From NCBI GenBank assembly GCA_030005635.1, contig JARUHP010000004.1, positions 153,330-217,329 on the forward strand: DNA of 64,000 nucleotides, given 5' to 3'. Position numbers and translations under genes: made by a program. The notes beneath the pieces were generated by a model. It made no database searches. It worked only from the letters and a program-made list of their open reading frames with translations, and was not told where the DNA came from. This DNA comes from Deltaproteobacteria bacterium IMCC39146. Lineage in GTDB: Bacteria; Desulfobacterota; Desulfuromonadia; Desulfuromonadales; BM103. Positions within the stretch are counted from its first letter, which is position 1, and each line of letters starts with the position of its first letter. Positions 27,757 to 36,615 of this stretch are shown here, piece after piece.

Positions 27757-28575
27757 ATGGCTTACGATTATGAAAAGTCGATCCGTCCCGGCAAGCTACC
27801 GCACATTTGGTGCCCCGGTTGTGGTCACGGCATAGTAATGAAGGGCCTGATCCGGGCCATGGACACTTGCGAGCTTGATCGCAAAAACACTGCCATCGTC
27901 TCGGGTATCGGCTGCGCAAGCCGCCTGCCGGGCTACCTCGATGCTTGCACCCTGCATACCGCTCACGGTCGTGCAGCTGCTTTTGCAACAGGTGTCAAGA
28001 TGGCCAAGCCTGAAATGAACGTCATCTGCTGCGGCGGTGATGGTGACGGTACTGCTATCGGTGGTAACCACTTCATCCATGCATGTCGTCGTAACATCGA
28101 CATGACCTACGTTCTGATGAACAACTACATCTACGGCATGACCGGTGGTCAGTTCTCGCCTTGTACACCAACTGGTGACCTGGCCTCGACCACACCTTAC
28201 GGCAACCCCGACCCAATTTTCGACATCTCCAAGTTGGCTATCGGTGCAGGCGCTACTTTTGTAGCACGGACCACCGCAGCTCACCCCCGTGAGATCGACA
28301 AGTTGATCGTTAAGGGTATTCAACACAAAGGTATGGCGATCATCGAAGTTATCGATGACTGCCCGACCACATACGGTCGCCGCAACAAGTTCCGCTCAGT
28401 CATCGACATGATGAAGCGTCTCAAAGCTGAGGCCGTTCCTATCAAGGCTGCTGCCAAGATGACTGCCGAGCAACTTGAAGGCAAGTTCCTGACTGGCGTG
28501 TTGTTCGAAGACACCGAGAAGCCTGAGTATACTGCTCAGTACGCAAATGTAATCAAAAAGGCGCAAGGCGCCTGA
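27757..28575 (+). CDS. korB: 2-oxoglutarate:ferredoxin oxidoreductase, beta subunit (ThDP-binding)
   Basis: The 272-residue subunit begins with the conserved LPHIWCPGCGHG segment. The ThDP/Mg motif is GGDGDGTAIGGNHFIHACRR, followed by NNYIYGMTGGQFSPC; FATGVKMAKP precedes it. It holds the catalytic cofactor and pairs with KorA. The Shine-Dalgarno (AAGGAGG) lies inside the end of korA, so translation is coupled. Confidence 0.94.
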   Translation: MAYDYEKSIRPGKLPHIWCPGCGHGIVMKGLIRAMDTCELDRKNTAIVSGIGCASRLPGYLDACTLHTAHGRAAAFATGVKMAKPEMNVICCGGDGDGTAIGGNHFIHACRRNIDMTYVLMNNYIYGMTGGQFSPCTPTGDLASTTPYGNPDPIFDISKLAIGAGATFVARTTAAHPREIDKLIVKGIQHKGMAIIEVIDDCPTTYGRRNKFRSVIDMMKRLKAEAVPIKAAAKMTAEQLEGKFLTGVLFEDTEKPEYTAQYANVIKKAQGA

Positions 28576-28599
28576 TCACTACGAAAAGGAGAAAGAACC

Positions 28600-29148
28600 A
28601 TGGCTGAACGTTATGAGCTTCGCTTTTCCGGTGCGGGTGGTCAAGGCCTGATCACCGCTGGAATCATTCTCGCGGAGGCTGCTTCCATTATTGAAGGCAA
28701 GCACGCAGTACAATCCCAGAGCTACGGCCCTGAAGCACGCGGTGGCGCCTCCAAATCAGAGGTTATCATCTCTGATGCACCAATCGATTACCCGAAAGCA
28801 ACCATCGTCGATGCCTGTCTGGCAATGACTCAGGAAGCTGCCGACAAGTACGCTAACGGCATCAAAAAGGGTGGCCTGCTCCTGATTGATTCTGACTTCG
28901 TACAAAACGCACCTGAAGGAGACTTCATTGTCCATCGCGTTCCAATTATGCGCATGGCCAAAGAAGATATCGGTCGTGAGATCGTCGCCAACGTCGTTGC
29001 TCTCGGCGCAGTCATTGGTCTCACCGGTGTCGTTGCCAGAGAGACCGGCGAAGAAGCAGTGCTGCGTAAGGTCCCTGCGGCCTTTAAAGACCTGAACAAG
29101 AAGGCTTACAGCATGGGCTACGAAAAAGGCAAGGAACTGGCTGAATGA
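28600..29148 (+). CDS. korC: 2-oxoglutarate:ferredoxin oxidoreductase, gamma subunit
   Basis: The 182-residue protein belongs to the gamma (POR_gamma) domain family: GAGGQGLITAGIILAEA at the N-terminus, then SYGPEARGGASKSEV. It completes the four-gene operon in the order D-A-B-C. A GAAAAGGAG site precedes the ATG. A strong terminator follows 26 bp after the stop. Confidence 0.93.
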   Translation: MAERYELRFSGAGGQGLITAGIILAEAASIIEGKHAVQSQSYGPEARGGASKSEVIISDAPIDYPKATIVDACLAMTQEAADKYANGIKKGGLLLIDSDFVQNAPEGDFIVHRVPIMRMAKEDIGREIVANVVALGAVIGLTGVVARETGEEAVLRKVPAAFKDLNKKAYSMGYEKGKELAE

Positions 29149-29174
29149 TTACCAGTTAATCGCTGTAAAAATGA

Positions 29175-29206
29175 GGCCCGGCAGAGTATTCTGCCGGGCC
29201 TTTTTT
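29175..29206 (+). terminator. terminator of the kor operon
   Basis: An 11-bp GC-rich stem (GGCCCGGCAGA with TCTGCCGGGCC) and a 4-nt loop are followed by TTTTTT. Confidence 0.95.
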
Positions 29207-29220
29207 ATTGAAACTATTAT

Positions 29221-29247
29221 GGGGACATGTACTTGTTACGTGTCCCC
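29221..29247. repeat. GGGGACA...TGTCCCC REP-like hairpin between kor and fbp
   Basis: A 7-bp stem GGGGACA/TGTCCCC encloses 13 nt, followed on the plus strand by CCTTTTGCTTTT. The GGGGACA/TGTCCCC end motif is seen in REP elements linked to REP-associated transposases, a family resemblance only. It could also serve as a second terminator between the convergent kor and fbp genes. Confidence 0.5.
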
Positions 29248-29276
29248 CTTTTGCTTTTAGATAGGAACCAACACCC

Positions 29277-30227
29277 TCAGCCCTCTTCCTGACGAATAAA
29301 CTGCTCAGCCTGCGCCACAGCTTCCTTGGTTCCGATAAAAACCGGTGCACACTGATCAAGGTTCTCAGGATTAATATCCAGTATTCTCTGCTTACCATTT
29401 GAAGCAGCGCCACCAGCCTGTTCAACCAGAAAGGCCATGGGGTTCAACTCATAAAGGAGACGTAACTTACCATGCGGATTATCAGTAAGATGTGGATACA
29501 AGAAGATTCCACCACCCTTGATCAGAACCTGGTTGATATCTGGGACGAACCCGCCTGAATAACGTAGCTTCGTACCATTAGCTTCGAGAGAGCGAACAAA
29601 CTCCAAAGTCCCCTTAGTGAATTTGCTGCGCAAACCACCTGGCGCATAGATCTTGGCCGGGCCTTCCAACAGGATATTTTCCTGAACCAGATCAAATTCC
29701 ATCAGTTGGTTCATGGCAAATTCATGCACACCCTTTCCGGTTGAGACCACCATGGTTGTGCGTGGGCCATAAAGAACATAAAGGGCGGCAACCTGATTAC
29801 GGCCAGGCCGTAAAAGATTATCTCCCTCGTAAATCGAAACAATCGTTCCGACCGCAAGATTCACATCAACAAGAGAAGAACCATCGAGAGGGTCGAAGGC
29901 AATAGAATAACGGCCATTGTTCGGCACTGTTACCTCTACGACTTCATCCACCTCTTCCGAAGCCATCTTGGCAATAACACCAGAATACATCAACCGCTTC
30001 TGAATGATACGATCAGACAGGACATCAAGCGCCAGTTGTTCTTCACCATAGAGATTGGACGTTCCCGCAACACCGAGGTCACCAGTGCGGATCGCGTTGA
30101 TGATGTATTTTGAGGCATTGGCAATTTCACAAATAATTCTGGTCAGATCGCGATCAACGCCAGTCTCACGCAAATAGCGCCGTAAATTGATTTGATACCT
30201 AGTCTGTCCTCTTTCAGCTGAAGCCAT
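29277..30227 (-). CDS. fbp: fructose-1,6-bisphosphatase class I
   Basis: The ATG at 30227 follows AAGGAGGAAAACT and gives 316 residues, near the usual length. The metal and phosphate site is FDPLDGSSLVDVN (about residue 115). YVLYGPRTTMVVSTG and the late YELNPMAFLVEQAGG are also diagnostic. It dephosphorylates fructose-1,6-bisphosphate in gluconeogenesis, needed when growing on acetate through the adjacent TCA genes. The longer open frame upstream is not used. It converges with the kor operon. Confidence 0.95.
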   Translation of the reverse strand: MASAERGQTRYQINLRRYLRETGVDRDLTRIICEIANASKYIINAIRTGDLGVAGTSNLYGEEQLALDVLSDRIIQKRLMYSGVIAKMASEEVDEVVEVTVPNNGRYSIAFDPLDGSSLVDVNLAVGTIVSIYEGDNLLRPGRNQVAALYVLYGPRTTMVVSTGKGVHEFAMNQLMEFDLVQENILLEGPAKIYAPGGLRSKFTKGTLEFVRSLEANGTKLRYSGGFVPDINQVLIKGGGIFLYPHLTDNPHGKLRLLYELNPMAFLVEQAGGAASNGKQRILDINPENLDQCAPVFIGTKEAVAQAEQFIRQEEG

Positions 30228-30364
30228 AGTTTTCCTCCTTGGAATTACAAACTCGCATAGTTTAGACGATAGCAATAACATGAGCAAGAAAACATATCAA
30301 AAAGCCTTTCTTGACCCTCTGTTAGACAATGTTAAACTTAAGAAAAACAACCTTGGAGGATTAC

Positions 30365-30787
30365 ATGGACGAGCAAGAAAAAAAACGGGAAGAGCAAACA
30401 CCTGACACAGAGGAACAACCTGCAGCACAAGAAGATCAGGTGGAAAAGCTGAAAGAAACGACAGAAAAGATCTGGGGAAGCACCAAGCATGCCTGGAGCA
30501 CGGCCACCTTTAAGGCCAACCAGTACAAGAATCTTGTGCAAAAGAAGATTGACCAGTCAGCGGTCCATAAGAAGATTCATGTCGCCCATGGTGAACTCGG
30601 CAAGATGATCGATGACTTACGTGAGGTGGGCCAAAAGAATATTATGAATCAGACTGGTGTCAAAGAAATCCTGGAAAGAATTGATGAGTTAAAAGCAGAA
30701 GCTGTTGCCCTTGAAGAAGAAGTTGAAAAACTTCGAACAGAAGGACCGCCACAAGAGGGTGTTCAGGAAGAGGAGAAAAACGAATAG
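30365..30787 (+). CDS. coiled-coil cytoplasmic protein, unknown function
   Basis: A 140-residue hydrophilic product with no recognised family. An acidic, glutamine-rich N-terminal tail (to about 35) is followed by helices with heptad-like spacing and a C-terminal segment (ILERIDELKAEAVALEEEV) that should form a coiled coil. No signal or membrane segment is present. GGAGG stands 7 nt before the ATG at 30365, which decides this start over one 36 bp upstream. A good terminator follows at 30861-30890. Confidence 0.68.
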   Translation: MDEQEKKREEQTPDTEEQPAAQEDQVEKLKETTEKIWGSTKHAWSTATFKANQYKNLVQKKIDQSAVHKKIHVAHGELGKMIDDLREVGQKNIMNQTGVKEILERIDELKAEAVALEEEVEKLRTEGPPQEGVQEEEKNE

Positions 30788-30860
30788 AACATTTCTGCCC
30801 TGCCTTCGAACCTGGCGCTGAAAACCGTAGAAACAAGCAAGAATACGTCTGCAGTTATCA

Positions 30861-30890
30861 AAATGGCCAACTGGCAACAGTTGGCCATTT
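30861..30890 (+). terminator. terminator after the coiled-coil gene
   Basis: A 13-bp perfect stem (AAATGGCCAACTG with CAGTTGGCCATTT) and a GCAA loop, followed by TGATTTT. Confidence 0.88.
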
Positions 30891-31025
30891 TGATTTTGCA
30901 GTAATTTTCAGCCCACAAAAAAGCGGCCTCACGAGGAGACACGGAAAGCTCAGTTGAGACTCATTAATTACCAGAGTTGGGCAATGGGGGATAAACACAT
31001 AAAAACAGTTGACTGCAATAAACCA

Positions 31026-31125
31026 GACGCTAAGAAAAGCCAGGAAAGACGCAAAGGTTGATTATTCTCGCGTTTTGAGGTGGCTTTCTTTGCGGGCCTT
31101 CTCTACCCCTTAGCGCCTTTGCGCT
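31026..31125. repeat. dispersed inverted repeat, copy 3 (degenerate)
   Basis: The left arm (31026-31057, GACGCTAAG ... GACGCAAAGG) and right arm (31084-31125, CTTTCTTTGCGGGCC ... CCTTAGCGCCTTTGCG) are imperfect reverse complements. The units read ACGCAAAGGCGCTAAG, a variant of the ACGCAGAG type. Confidence 0.7.
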
Positions 31126-31302
31126 AAATACTTACAACCGTTGTTTGGTTTATAAATGCGTATTTGGGGATTATAGAAAAAAACTTTTATGCAGACAGAC
31201 ATGGACAACTATGAGCAAAAAAAGCAGCCTCACGTAGAGCTGAGGTCGCAGAAAAGAACGAAGCTGGCAAACCGGATACGGTCACCAGGGTACAAAAACA
31301 AC

Positions 31303-32598
31303 TTACAATGACAAACTTGCCTGCCATTCTCTCAGGATGGCAGGCCAATCCAAGCCATAGTCCTGATAAACATCAGCAATAGCATCCTGCCAGGGTTTCC
31401 GTTTACCGATACTTTTGAGTAATTCAGGTATCTTGTGCCAACCATAGCGATCGACCATAAAGTTGACCAGAGAATAGGATTGTTCGTAAGCGAGCAAGAC
31501 CTTGTCAGCAGGGAGAGTGGAGAAAGGATTGGCTAGAGTGTCCCAGCCAAGCACACCCTCTCTTTGGACCGCCCGTTGTAAATGATGCGTTGGAGGCGAA
31601 TAGAGTCTTCGTCCAGCCATTTCCGCCAGGCCCTCGTTGAGCCAGACAGGGGCACGGCGACCGGCCATAAAGTGCACAAGCACGTGCATATACTCATGGT
31701 AAAGAACTGCGGAAAGTTGATCAGACATCCGGTGCATACCGCCAAGTGGCAAACGAATTTTGCCGTCGTAGACACCACCGGCCCAATCGGGCGAGTTGGT
31801 CACGGCAGAGAAATCCTTCTTCAGGTAGAGCAGAACCGGCACCTTGATGTCCGGGAAAAAGGCCAGTTCAGAACCCAGTTCTGTATAAGCATCTTCAAGG
31901 GTCTCCAGAATTCTGGGAGCGAGCTCTGCGACTTGCTTACCGTCTACGAAAGAGAGCTGGAAATGGCCACGACTCTCCTGGCCCATGTCCTGTTCAACCT
32001 GCCACTCACGCTGTACCTTCTGCAGAAGCTTATCAACCTCTTCGCCGCCACCGTGTGAAATCGCCTCCGTCAGGGCATCCACAGCCTCCGCCATACGGCC
32101 GTCAGCATAATAGGCCTGACCAAGCAGGTGAAAAATGCTAGCGTTCTGAGAATTAAAACCGATAGCCTGATCAAGGAGAGAAACCGCTTCCGCGTAACGG
32201 CCTTGTTTTAAACGAACCATCGCCTCGCCCTGCCAGAGTCGAATATCCTCATCATTATATCGACGTCCTTCCTGAAACGACTCGCCGGACGCCGTCAAGT
32301 CGGCCGAGGATAGCAATTGATAGCCACGGCCGAGGTAGGCAACGGCAAGGAGCGTGTGAAGTTGCCCTGGATTAGCAACACGTCCCTGCAGATCATGAAG
32401 AAGCTTAATCGCCTCCTGGTAATCTTGAGCATCCAGGAATTTGACGACCTTCCGGATCTGTTCATCTGTTGAAGCAGAACTCGACACAGGCAAAGAGAAG
32501 GCGACGAACAGCAGAAGTACGAGAATTAAGAAAAGTTTTCGCAAGAACAAAACTGTCGATAGGAACGGAGGATTGAGTGAAAATCGACAGAGCATCAT
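31303..32598 (-). CDS. secreted TPR protein with gluzincin-type metalloprotease domain
   Basis: About 431 residues. A signal peptide ends near FSLPVSSSAS. TPR-like helical repeats follow (about 25-185; GRRYNDEDIRLWQGEAMVRL and the next units). The C-terminal half is a peptidase-MA-like domain with the zinc motif HEYMH (HExxH) and downstream NEGLAEM, supplying the third ligand, so it should be active. The substrate is unknown; it acts in the periplasm or outer envelope. The ATG at 32598 overlaps the suhB stop (ATGA), so it is coupled to suhB; an ATG 9 bp earlier is also possible. Confidence 0.82.
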   Translation of the reverse strand: MMLCRFSLNPPFLSTVLFLRKLFLILVLLLFVAFSLPVSSSASTDEQIRKVVKFLDAQDYQEAIKLLHDLQGRVANPGQLHTLLAVAYLGRGYQLLSSADLTASGESFQEGRRYNDEDIRLWQGEAMVRLKQGRYAEAVSLLDQAIGFNSQNASIFHLLGQAYYADGRMAEAVDALTEAISHGGGEEVDKLLQKVQREWQVEQDMGQESRGHFQLSFVDGKQVAELAPRILETLEDAYTELGSELAFFPDIKVPVLLYLKKDFSAVTNSPDWAGGVYDGKIRLPLGGMHRMSDQLSAVLYHEYMHVLVHFMAGRRAPVWLNEGLAEMAGRRLYSPPTHHLQRAVQREGVLGWDTLANPFSTLPADKVLLAYEQSYSLVNFMVDRYGWHKIPELLKSIGKRKPWQDAIADVYQDYGLDWPAILREWQASLSL

Positions 32599-33368
32599 GG
32601 GCGACATCCCTGCTGAAGGATTGCCTGCATTTCCTCATGGATTAATCTGTTGCTGGCCATACATTCCTGTGATTCGAGAGTCATGGGAAGACCATCGAAA
32701 TTGCTGACCAGTCCACCGGCCTCTTCAATCAGCAGAATCCCTGCAGCAAGATCCCATGGTTTAAGCTTCAATTCCCAAAAACCGTCGAACCGGCCGGCTG
32801 CAACGCTGGCCAGATCAAGACTGGCAGCACCCGGACGGCGACAGGCTTGGGCCTCTTTCTGGAACTGTTTAAAGTAATCGTAATTATTCGCCTTGCACTT
32901 CTTATGATCGTAAGCAAACCCGGTGGCCAGCAGAGAACGTTCGAGAGTGTTGATGGTTGAGACCTGAAGACGGCGCTCATTCAGGAACGCACCACAGCCG
33001 CGCTCTGCAACATAGAAATCACCGACATAGGGGTTATAAACCACACCGAGCTCGAGACGGCCCTTCACTTCCAGGGCAATCGATACGGCAAACCAGGGGA
33101 AACCGTGAGCATAGTTTGTGGTGCCATCGAGAGGATCGATAATCCAGCGATAATCAGAACCGGTCTCTGTGTAATCATCCTCCTCGGCGAGGAAGTTGTG
33201 ATCAGGATATCGCTCACGTATCAGCTTAACAATAAGGGCTTCCGCCTGTCGATCGGCCTCGGTGACCAGATCATATTTGCCCTTGAACTCAACCCGAATA
33301 CCGCTCTCAAACTTCTCCATGAGGAGCTTTCCTGCTTCAAAAGCAGCTTTTATGATCAGAGTTTTCAT
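32595..33368 (-). CDS. suhB: inositol monophosphatase family protein
   Basis: The 257-residue protein has the family motifs for magnesium-dependent phosphatases: AEEDD (about residue 65), IDPLDGTTNYAHG (about 82-94) and PWDLAAGILLIEEAGG (about 208). These supply all metal-binding acidic residues. Substrates in the family include inositol phosphates; in bacteria SuhB also affects ribosome assembly, so the role here is open. Its ATG overlaps the stop of the upstream membrane-protein gene (TGATG), and its own stop overlaps the next start, showing a tight three-gene operon. Confidence 0.9.
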   Translation of the reverse strand: MKTLIIKAAFEAGKLLMEKFESGIRVEFKGKYDLVTEADRQAEALIVKLIRERYPDHNFLAEEDDYTETGSDYRWIIDPLDGTTNYAHGFPWFAVSIALEVKGRLELGVVYNPYVGDFYVAERGCGAFLNERRLQVSTINTLERSLLATGFAYDHKKCKANNYDYFKQFQKEAQACRRPGAASLDLASVAAGRFDGFWELKLKPWDLAAGILLIEEAGGLVSNFDGLPMTLESQECMASNRLIHEEMQAILQQGCRP

Positions 33369-34186
33369 CAATTAGTCCCTTGCTCGGATCTCAGCATCTG
33401 CGAGGCGCCAGCATCGTAACTGATCAGGCCCTCCTCCTCACACCAGAGCCGGGTCACCCCGATCACGGCAAGAGGAATGCAGAGTAACTGCAAAAACGGA
33501 ATGGCCAGAATTGCCATAACGCCGCAGGAGAAACCGAGCATGAGAAATTTGCGCGAGAAAATATATTTTTTCTGTTCCCGGAAGAACTGGCGTTTACGCA
33601 CCAGGACAAAACCAAGGTATTCAAAACTGAGGAAAAACAGGGTCAGGCTAATTGCCAGCACAGTATAGATTGTATTGCCCACACCGGGGAGCAAGTTCAG
33701 TGGCAGGATCAAAACCATGAGCACAACAAAGATCCACATCTTTTTTGCTTCCAGCAGAACCGTACTCAGAGCATCTCGAAAAAAACTACCGAGAGCAAAC
33801 GGTTCGTCGTTAAGATTGCCGCTCAAGACCTCTTCGGTTCGTTCCGACAGCAGATCGTTAAAGGGTGAAGCCAGCAGGTTGCCGACCACTGTAAAACTAA
33901 AAAAAACCAGAATTGCTGTCAGCAGCACGGCAACCACCCAGAGGAACCAATAAAGGACAGACCAGTACCAGGCCTCACCCTGGGGGATATATTCCACAAC
34001 CGTCGAACCGAAAAAATCGAGGCCCAGATAGACCGCACCCGAGAAGACGATGGCGTTAATCAGAAAGGGGATCAGAATATATTGAATCAGACGGGGATTA
34101 CTGCGCAAGATTCTGACGCTGCGAAAGGGCGCAAAGAACCCTCTGGTAAAGTTAACAACAAAGTTTTTTCTTGCCTGCACAGACAT
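33368..34186 (-). CDS. EI24/CysZ-like integral membrane protein
   Basis: The ATG at 34186 follows AAGGAGAG and gives 272 residues with several hydrophobic spans. Family signatures are the N-terminal GFFAPFRSVRILRSNPRLIQYILIP-type segment (basic followed by a helix) and GNLLASPFNDLLSERTEEV near residue 110. These fit the EI24/DUF540 family that includes the sulfate transporter CysZ. No sulfur-assimilation genes are near, so sulfate transport is not assigned. It is the first gene of the operon with suhB. Confidence 0.8.
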   Translation of the reverse strand: MSVQARKNFVVNFTRGFFAPFRSVRILRSNPRLIQYILIPFLINAIVFSGAVYLGLDFFGSTVVEYIPQGEAWYWSVLYWFLWVVAVLLTAILVFFSFTVVGNLLASPFNDLLSERTEEVLSGNLNDEPFALGSFFRDALSTVLLEAKKMWIFVVLMVLILPLNLLPGVGNTIYTVLAISLTLFFLSFEYLGFVLVRKRQFFREQKKYIFSRKFLMLGFSCGVMAILAIPFLQLLCIPLAVIGVTRLWCEEEGLISYDAGASQMLRSEQGTN

Positions 34187-34486
34187 AATCTCTCCTTGAA
34201 GGAAATTAAACAAATATTCTACAAAATATCACATCTGCCACTCACGGCCAACGTCAGGCAGAGATTCAAAACAAACTCTCGACTCATGACTCAACCCAAC
34301 CTGCCTATTTAAAAGGCCACCTTTGCCTGCCAATTAAGCACAAATTTCCTAAACGACTCGAAACAAAAACATAACTAGCTGTTTTTACATACTTTCAGAA
34401 CGGCACAGGTATTGAACTATGCAGTGGAGCACAGCTTGGACAATGGCGTCTGCAGCTGGGAGCACAAGACGAGGAGGTCTTTTTTC
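34187..34486. other. divergent intergenic region with a possible sigma-54 site before amt
   Basis: No gene is supported. The region must hold promoters for the leftward EI24-suhB operon and the rightward amt gene. A GG-N10-GA element at 34402-34415 is the only strong candidate. Confidence 0.5.
34401..34416 (+). promoter_or_regulatory. candidate sigma-54 promoter of amt
   Basis: CGGCACAGGTATTGAA resembles the consensus TGGCAC-N5-TTGCA. The -24 GG is present, spacing is the required 10 nt, and the -12 element is GA instead of GC. It is 71 bp before the amt start. Nitrogen-regulated sigma-54 control of amt is common, which supports but does not prove it. Confidence 0.4.
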
Positions 34487-35701
34487 ATGGATTCAGCAGT
34501 CCAATCTCTTACTAATTCCGGCGATGTACTTTTTTTGATGCTCGGCGCTGTCATGGTTTTTGCCATGCATGCCGGCTTTGCCTTTCTCGAAGTCGGTACT
34601 GTCCGCAAAAAAAGCCAGACCAACGCGCTGGTCAAGATCCTCACTGACTGGTCCGTCTCCACCGTCGTCTACTTCCTGATCGGCTACCCGATCGCCTACG
34701 GTATTCACTTCTTCATGTCAGCAGAGAGTTTGCTCGGCGCCAACCAGGGCTACGAACTGGTTCGCTTCTTCTTCCTGCTCTGCTTCGCAGCCTGTATCCC
34801 GGCAATCATCTCCGGCGGCATAGCCGAGAGGGCGCGTTTTTGGCCCCAGGTTCTTGCCGGAGCTATCTTTGCGGGCCTTACCTACCCTTTCTTCGAATCG
34901 TTGATCTGGGGGCAAAACAGCTCCGGTCTGCAAACCTGGTTTGAAGGAACCTTCGGTGCCCCTTTTCATGATTTCGCCGGCAGCGTCGTGGTTCACTCCA
35001 TGGGTGGTTGGTTGGCCCTACCTGCCGTCCTCCTGCTTGGCCCCCGTATGGGTCGCTGGGTTCGCGGCAAGAGCCACGCTATTCCAGTCAGCAATATACC
35101 TTTCCTTGCCCTTGGTAGTTGGATTCTGGCCATCGGCTGGTTCGGCTTTAACGTCATGAGCGCCCAGAACCTGAATGGTATTTCTGGTCTGGTTGCGGTC
35201 AACTCCCTGATGGCAATGGTCGGTGGTGTCATCTTCGCCGTCGTCGTCACCAAGTGCGACCCCGGTTTCGCACACAACGGCGCACTCGCCGGCCTGATCG
35301 CCATCTGCGCAGGGTCCGATCTGGTACACCCTTTCGCGGCGTTTTTGATCGGCGGCATAGGCTCTCTGATCTTTGTTTACGGTTTCGCATGGGAACAGGA
35401 AAAACTTAAGATTGATGATGTCCTCGGTGTCTGGCCGTTGCATGGCATCGTCGGCACCTGGGGAGGCATCTCTGCCGGCATCTTTGGCCACACAAGCATC
35501 GGCGGCCTCGGTGGTGTCTCTTTCATGTCGCAGTTGGCAGGAAGCTTACTGGCCATCGCTTATGCGCTGGTCACAGGCTTTGTCGTCTATGGCGTTATTG
35601 TGAAAGTCTTTGGCTTCCGTCTTGACGAAGAGCAGGAATTCAATGGCTCCGACCTCTCCATCCACAAGATTGGTGCTTATCCTGAAGACAGCGTCAGGTA
35701 A
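34487..35701 (+). CDS. amt: ammonium transporter (Amt family)
   Basis: The ATG at 34487 behind GAGGAGGT gives 404 residues with about 11 transmembrane helices. Family motifs are MLGAVMVFAMHAGFAFLE at the N-terminus, GGIAERARF, the pore-region DFAGSVVVHSMGG, and the histidine-containing HNGALAGLIAICAGSD. HGIVGTWGGI gives the second conserved pore histidine. It conducts ammonium across the inner membrane. No glnK lies beside it, unlike many amt operons. Confidence 0.94.
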   Translation: MDSAVQSLTNSGDVLFLMLGAVMVFAMHAGFAFLEVGTVRKKSQTNALVKILTDWSVSTVVYFLIGYPIAYGIHFFMSAESLLGANQGYELVRFFFLLCFAACIPAIISGGIAERARFWPQVLAGAIFAGLTYPFFESLIWGQNSSGLQTWFEGTFGAPFHDFAGSVVVHSMGGWLALPAVLLLGPRMGRWVRGKSHAIPVSNIPFLALGSWILAIGWFGFNVMSAQNLNGISGLVAVNSLMAMVGGVIFAVVVTKCDPGFAHNGALAGLIAICAGSDLVHPFAAFLIGGIGSLIFVYGFAWEQEKLKIDDVLGVWPLHGIVGTWGGISAGIFGHTSIGGLGGVSFMSQLAGSLLAIAYALVTGFVVYGVIVKVFGFRLDEEQEFNGSDLSIHKIGAYPEDSVR

Positions 35702-35765
35702 CACTCTTCAAACATCGGATGAAAAACCCCGTATTAAATTGAGGGGAGTTGTTTTATCGGTGCCT

Positions 35766-35796
35766 CAGAGCAACAGATTGTTAATCTGTTGCTCTG
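35766..35796 (+). terminator. terminator after amt
   Basis: A 14-bp stem (CAGAGCAACAGATT with AATCTGTTGCTCTG) with a 3-nt loop is followed by TTTGTTT, 65 bp after the amt stop. Confidence 0.9.
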
Positions 35797-35972
35797 TTTG
35801 TTTACATTCTTTGAACTATGCTTTTGATTGTCTTTTTCCCGTGCTGAGTACTCATTTGAACAAAAAAGCTTAATGGAACATGTCATATTTAAGAGCTAAA
35901 TACTCAGATTCATAACATTTAAGTCGTTGCCTATTATATTTGGCAATGTGTTTAGGTCAAACCAGGATGGCC

Positions 35973-36491
35973 TTAAGGGATACGAACCACGGCATAATCT
36001 TGCATCTGGTAACCGACCACCGAAATGAAACCGTTATCCACGCCATCGATCTCCGGCATGATCGTCGCCTTGTCTACACCAAAAACCTTGGCCGCATAGA
36101 GGCAGACCTCCATCTTTACACCATCTTTCTTCATCTGTCGTAGTGTTGCCTGGAACTTTTCCACCTCAGCCCATTCAGCACTGTTGAAAGGTGACCGATC
36201 AGATGAAAGCATCTTCACCACAGGCCCATGAAAGACGATGACAACATTGGGTGTTCCGGACAGGGCCTTAACTTCATCCGCCTCGTAGGCATTTTTTACA
36301 GCCCAGAAGACGAGATTGGCAATTTTGGGGTTCCCCTGACTCACCTCGAAAACTGCATTGTAGCTGTTGACGCCCTTCAACGCGTTGCCGTAACCATTTG
36401 CTAATGCGGATGTCGACAAGGTCGCGGCTAAAACGACAGCAAAGAACAAACAAGCGATTTGCTGGGTTATATTCTTGTTTCTAGTGTTCAT
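35973..36491 (-). CDS. secreted DsrE-family protein under riboswitch control
   Basis: The ATG at 36491 follows AAGGAGA and gives 172 residues. A signal peptide ends near TLSTSALA, so the mature protein is periplasmic. The remainder fits the DsrE/DsrF-like fold: NVVIVFHGPVVKML and a later VCLYAAKVFGVDKATIMPEI segment with one conserved-position cysteine. Family members relay sulfur through such a cysteine, but the role here is unknown. A GEMM-I riboswitch with its own promoter and terminator precedes it, so expression should respond to c-di-GMP. Confidence 0.78.
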   Translation of the reverse strand: MNTRNKNITQQIACLFFAVVLAATLSTSALANGYGNALKGVNSYNAVFEVSQGNPKIANLVFWAVKNAYEADEVKALSGTPNVVIVFHGPVVKMLSSDRSPFNSAEWAEVEKFQATLRQMKKDGVKMEVCLYAAKVFGVDKATIMPEIDGVDNGFISVVGYQMQDYAVVRIP

Positions 36492-36568
36492 AACGGATCT
36501 CCTTAATAACTGTGATAAGCCTTTGTTTTGCACAATCGAACTCTGAGTCCTTTCGAGAACGCCGCATT

Positions 36569-36615
36569 AAAAAAGCCGAACTCACCGAAAGAATTTGTCT
36601 TTCGGTAGCTCGGCT
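36569..36615 (-). terminator. riboswitch-controlled terminator upstream of the DsrE-like gene
   Basis: On the minus strand a long stem (AGCCGAGCTACCGAAAG pairing with CTTTCGGTGAGTTCGGCT, few mismatches) is followed by TTTTTT. Its 5' strand includes the 3' end of the aptamer (about 36599-36615), so forming the aptamer and forming the terminator exclude each other. Ligand binding is therefore predicted to favour read-through. Confidence 0.8.

Larger units (their letters stand above)
30788..31302. other. long intergenic region made of terminator and degenerate repeats
   Basis: No gene found in about 500 bp. It has a terminator at 30861-30890 and an inverted repeat at 31026-31125. Two short partial copies of the dispersed family share a GCxGCCTCACG motif (about 30923 and 31226). 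The region looks like decayed repeat sequence. Confidence 0.65.
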
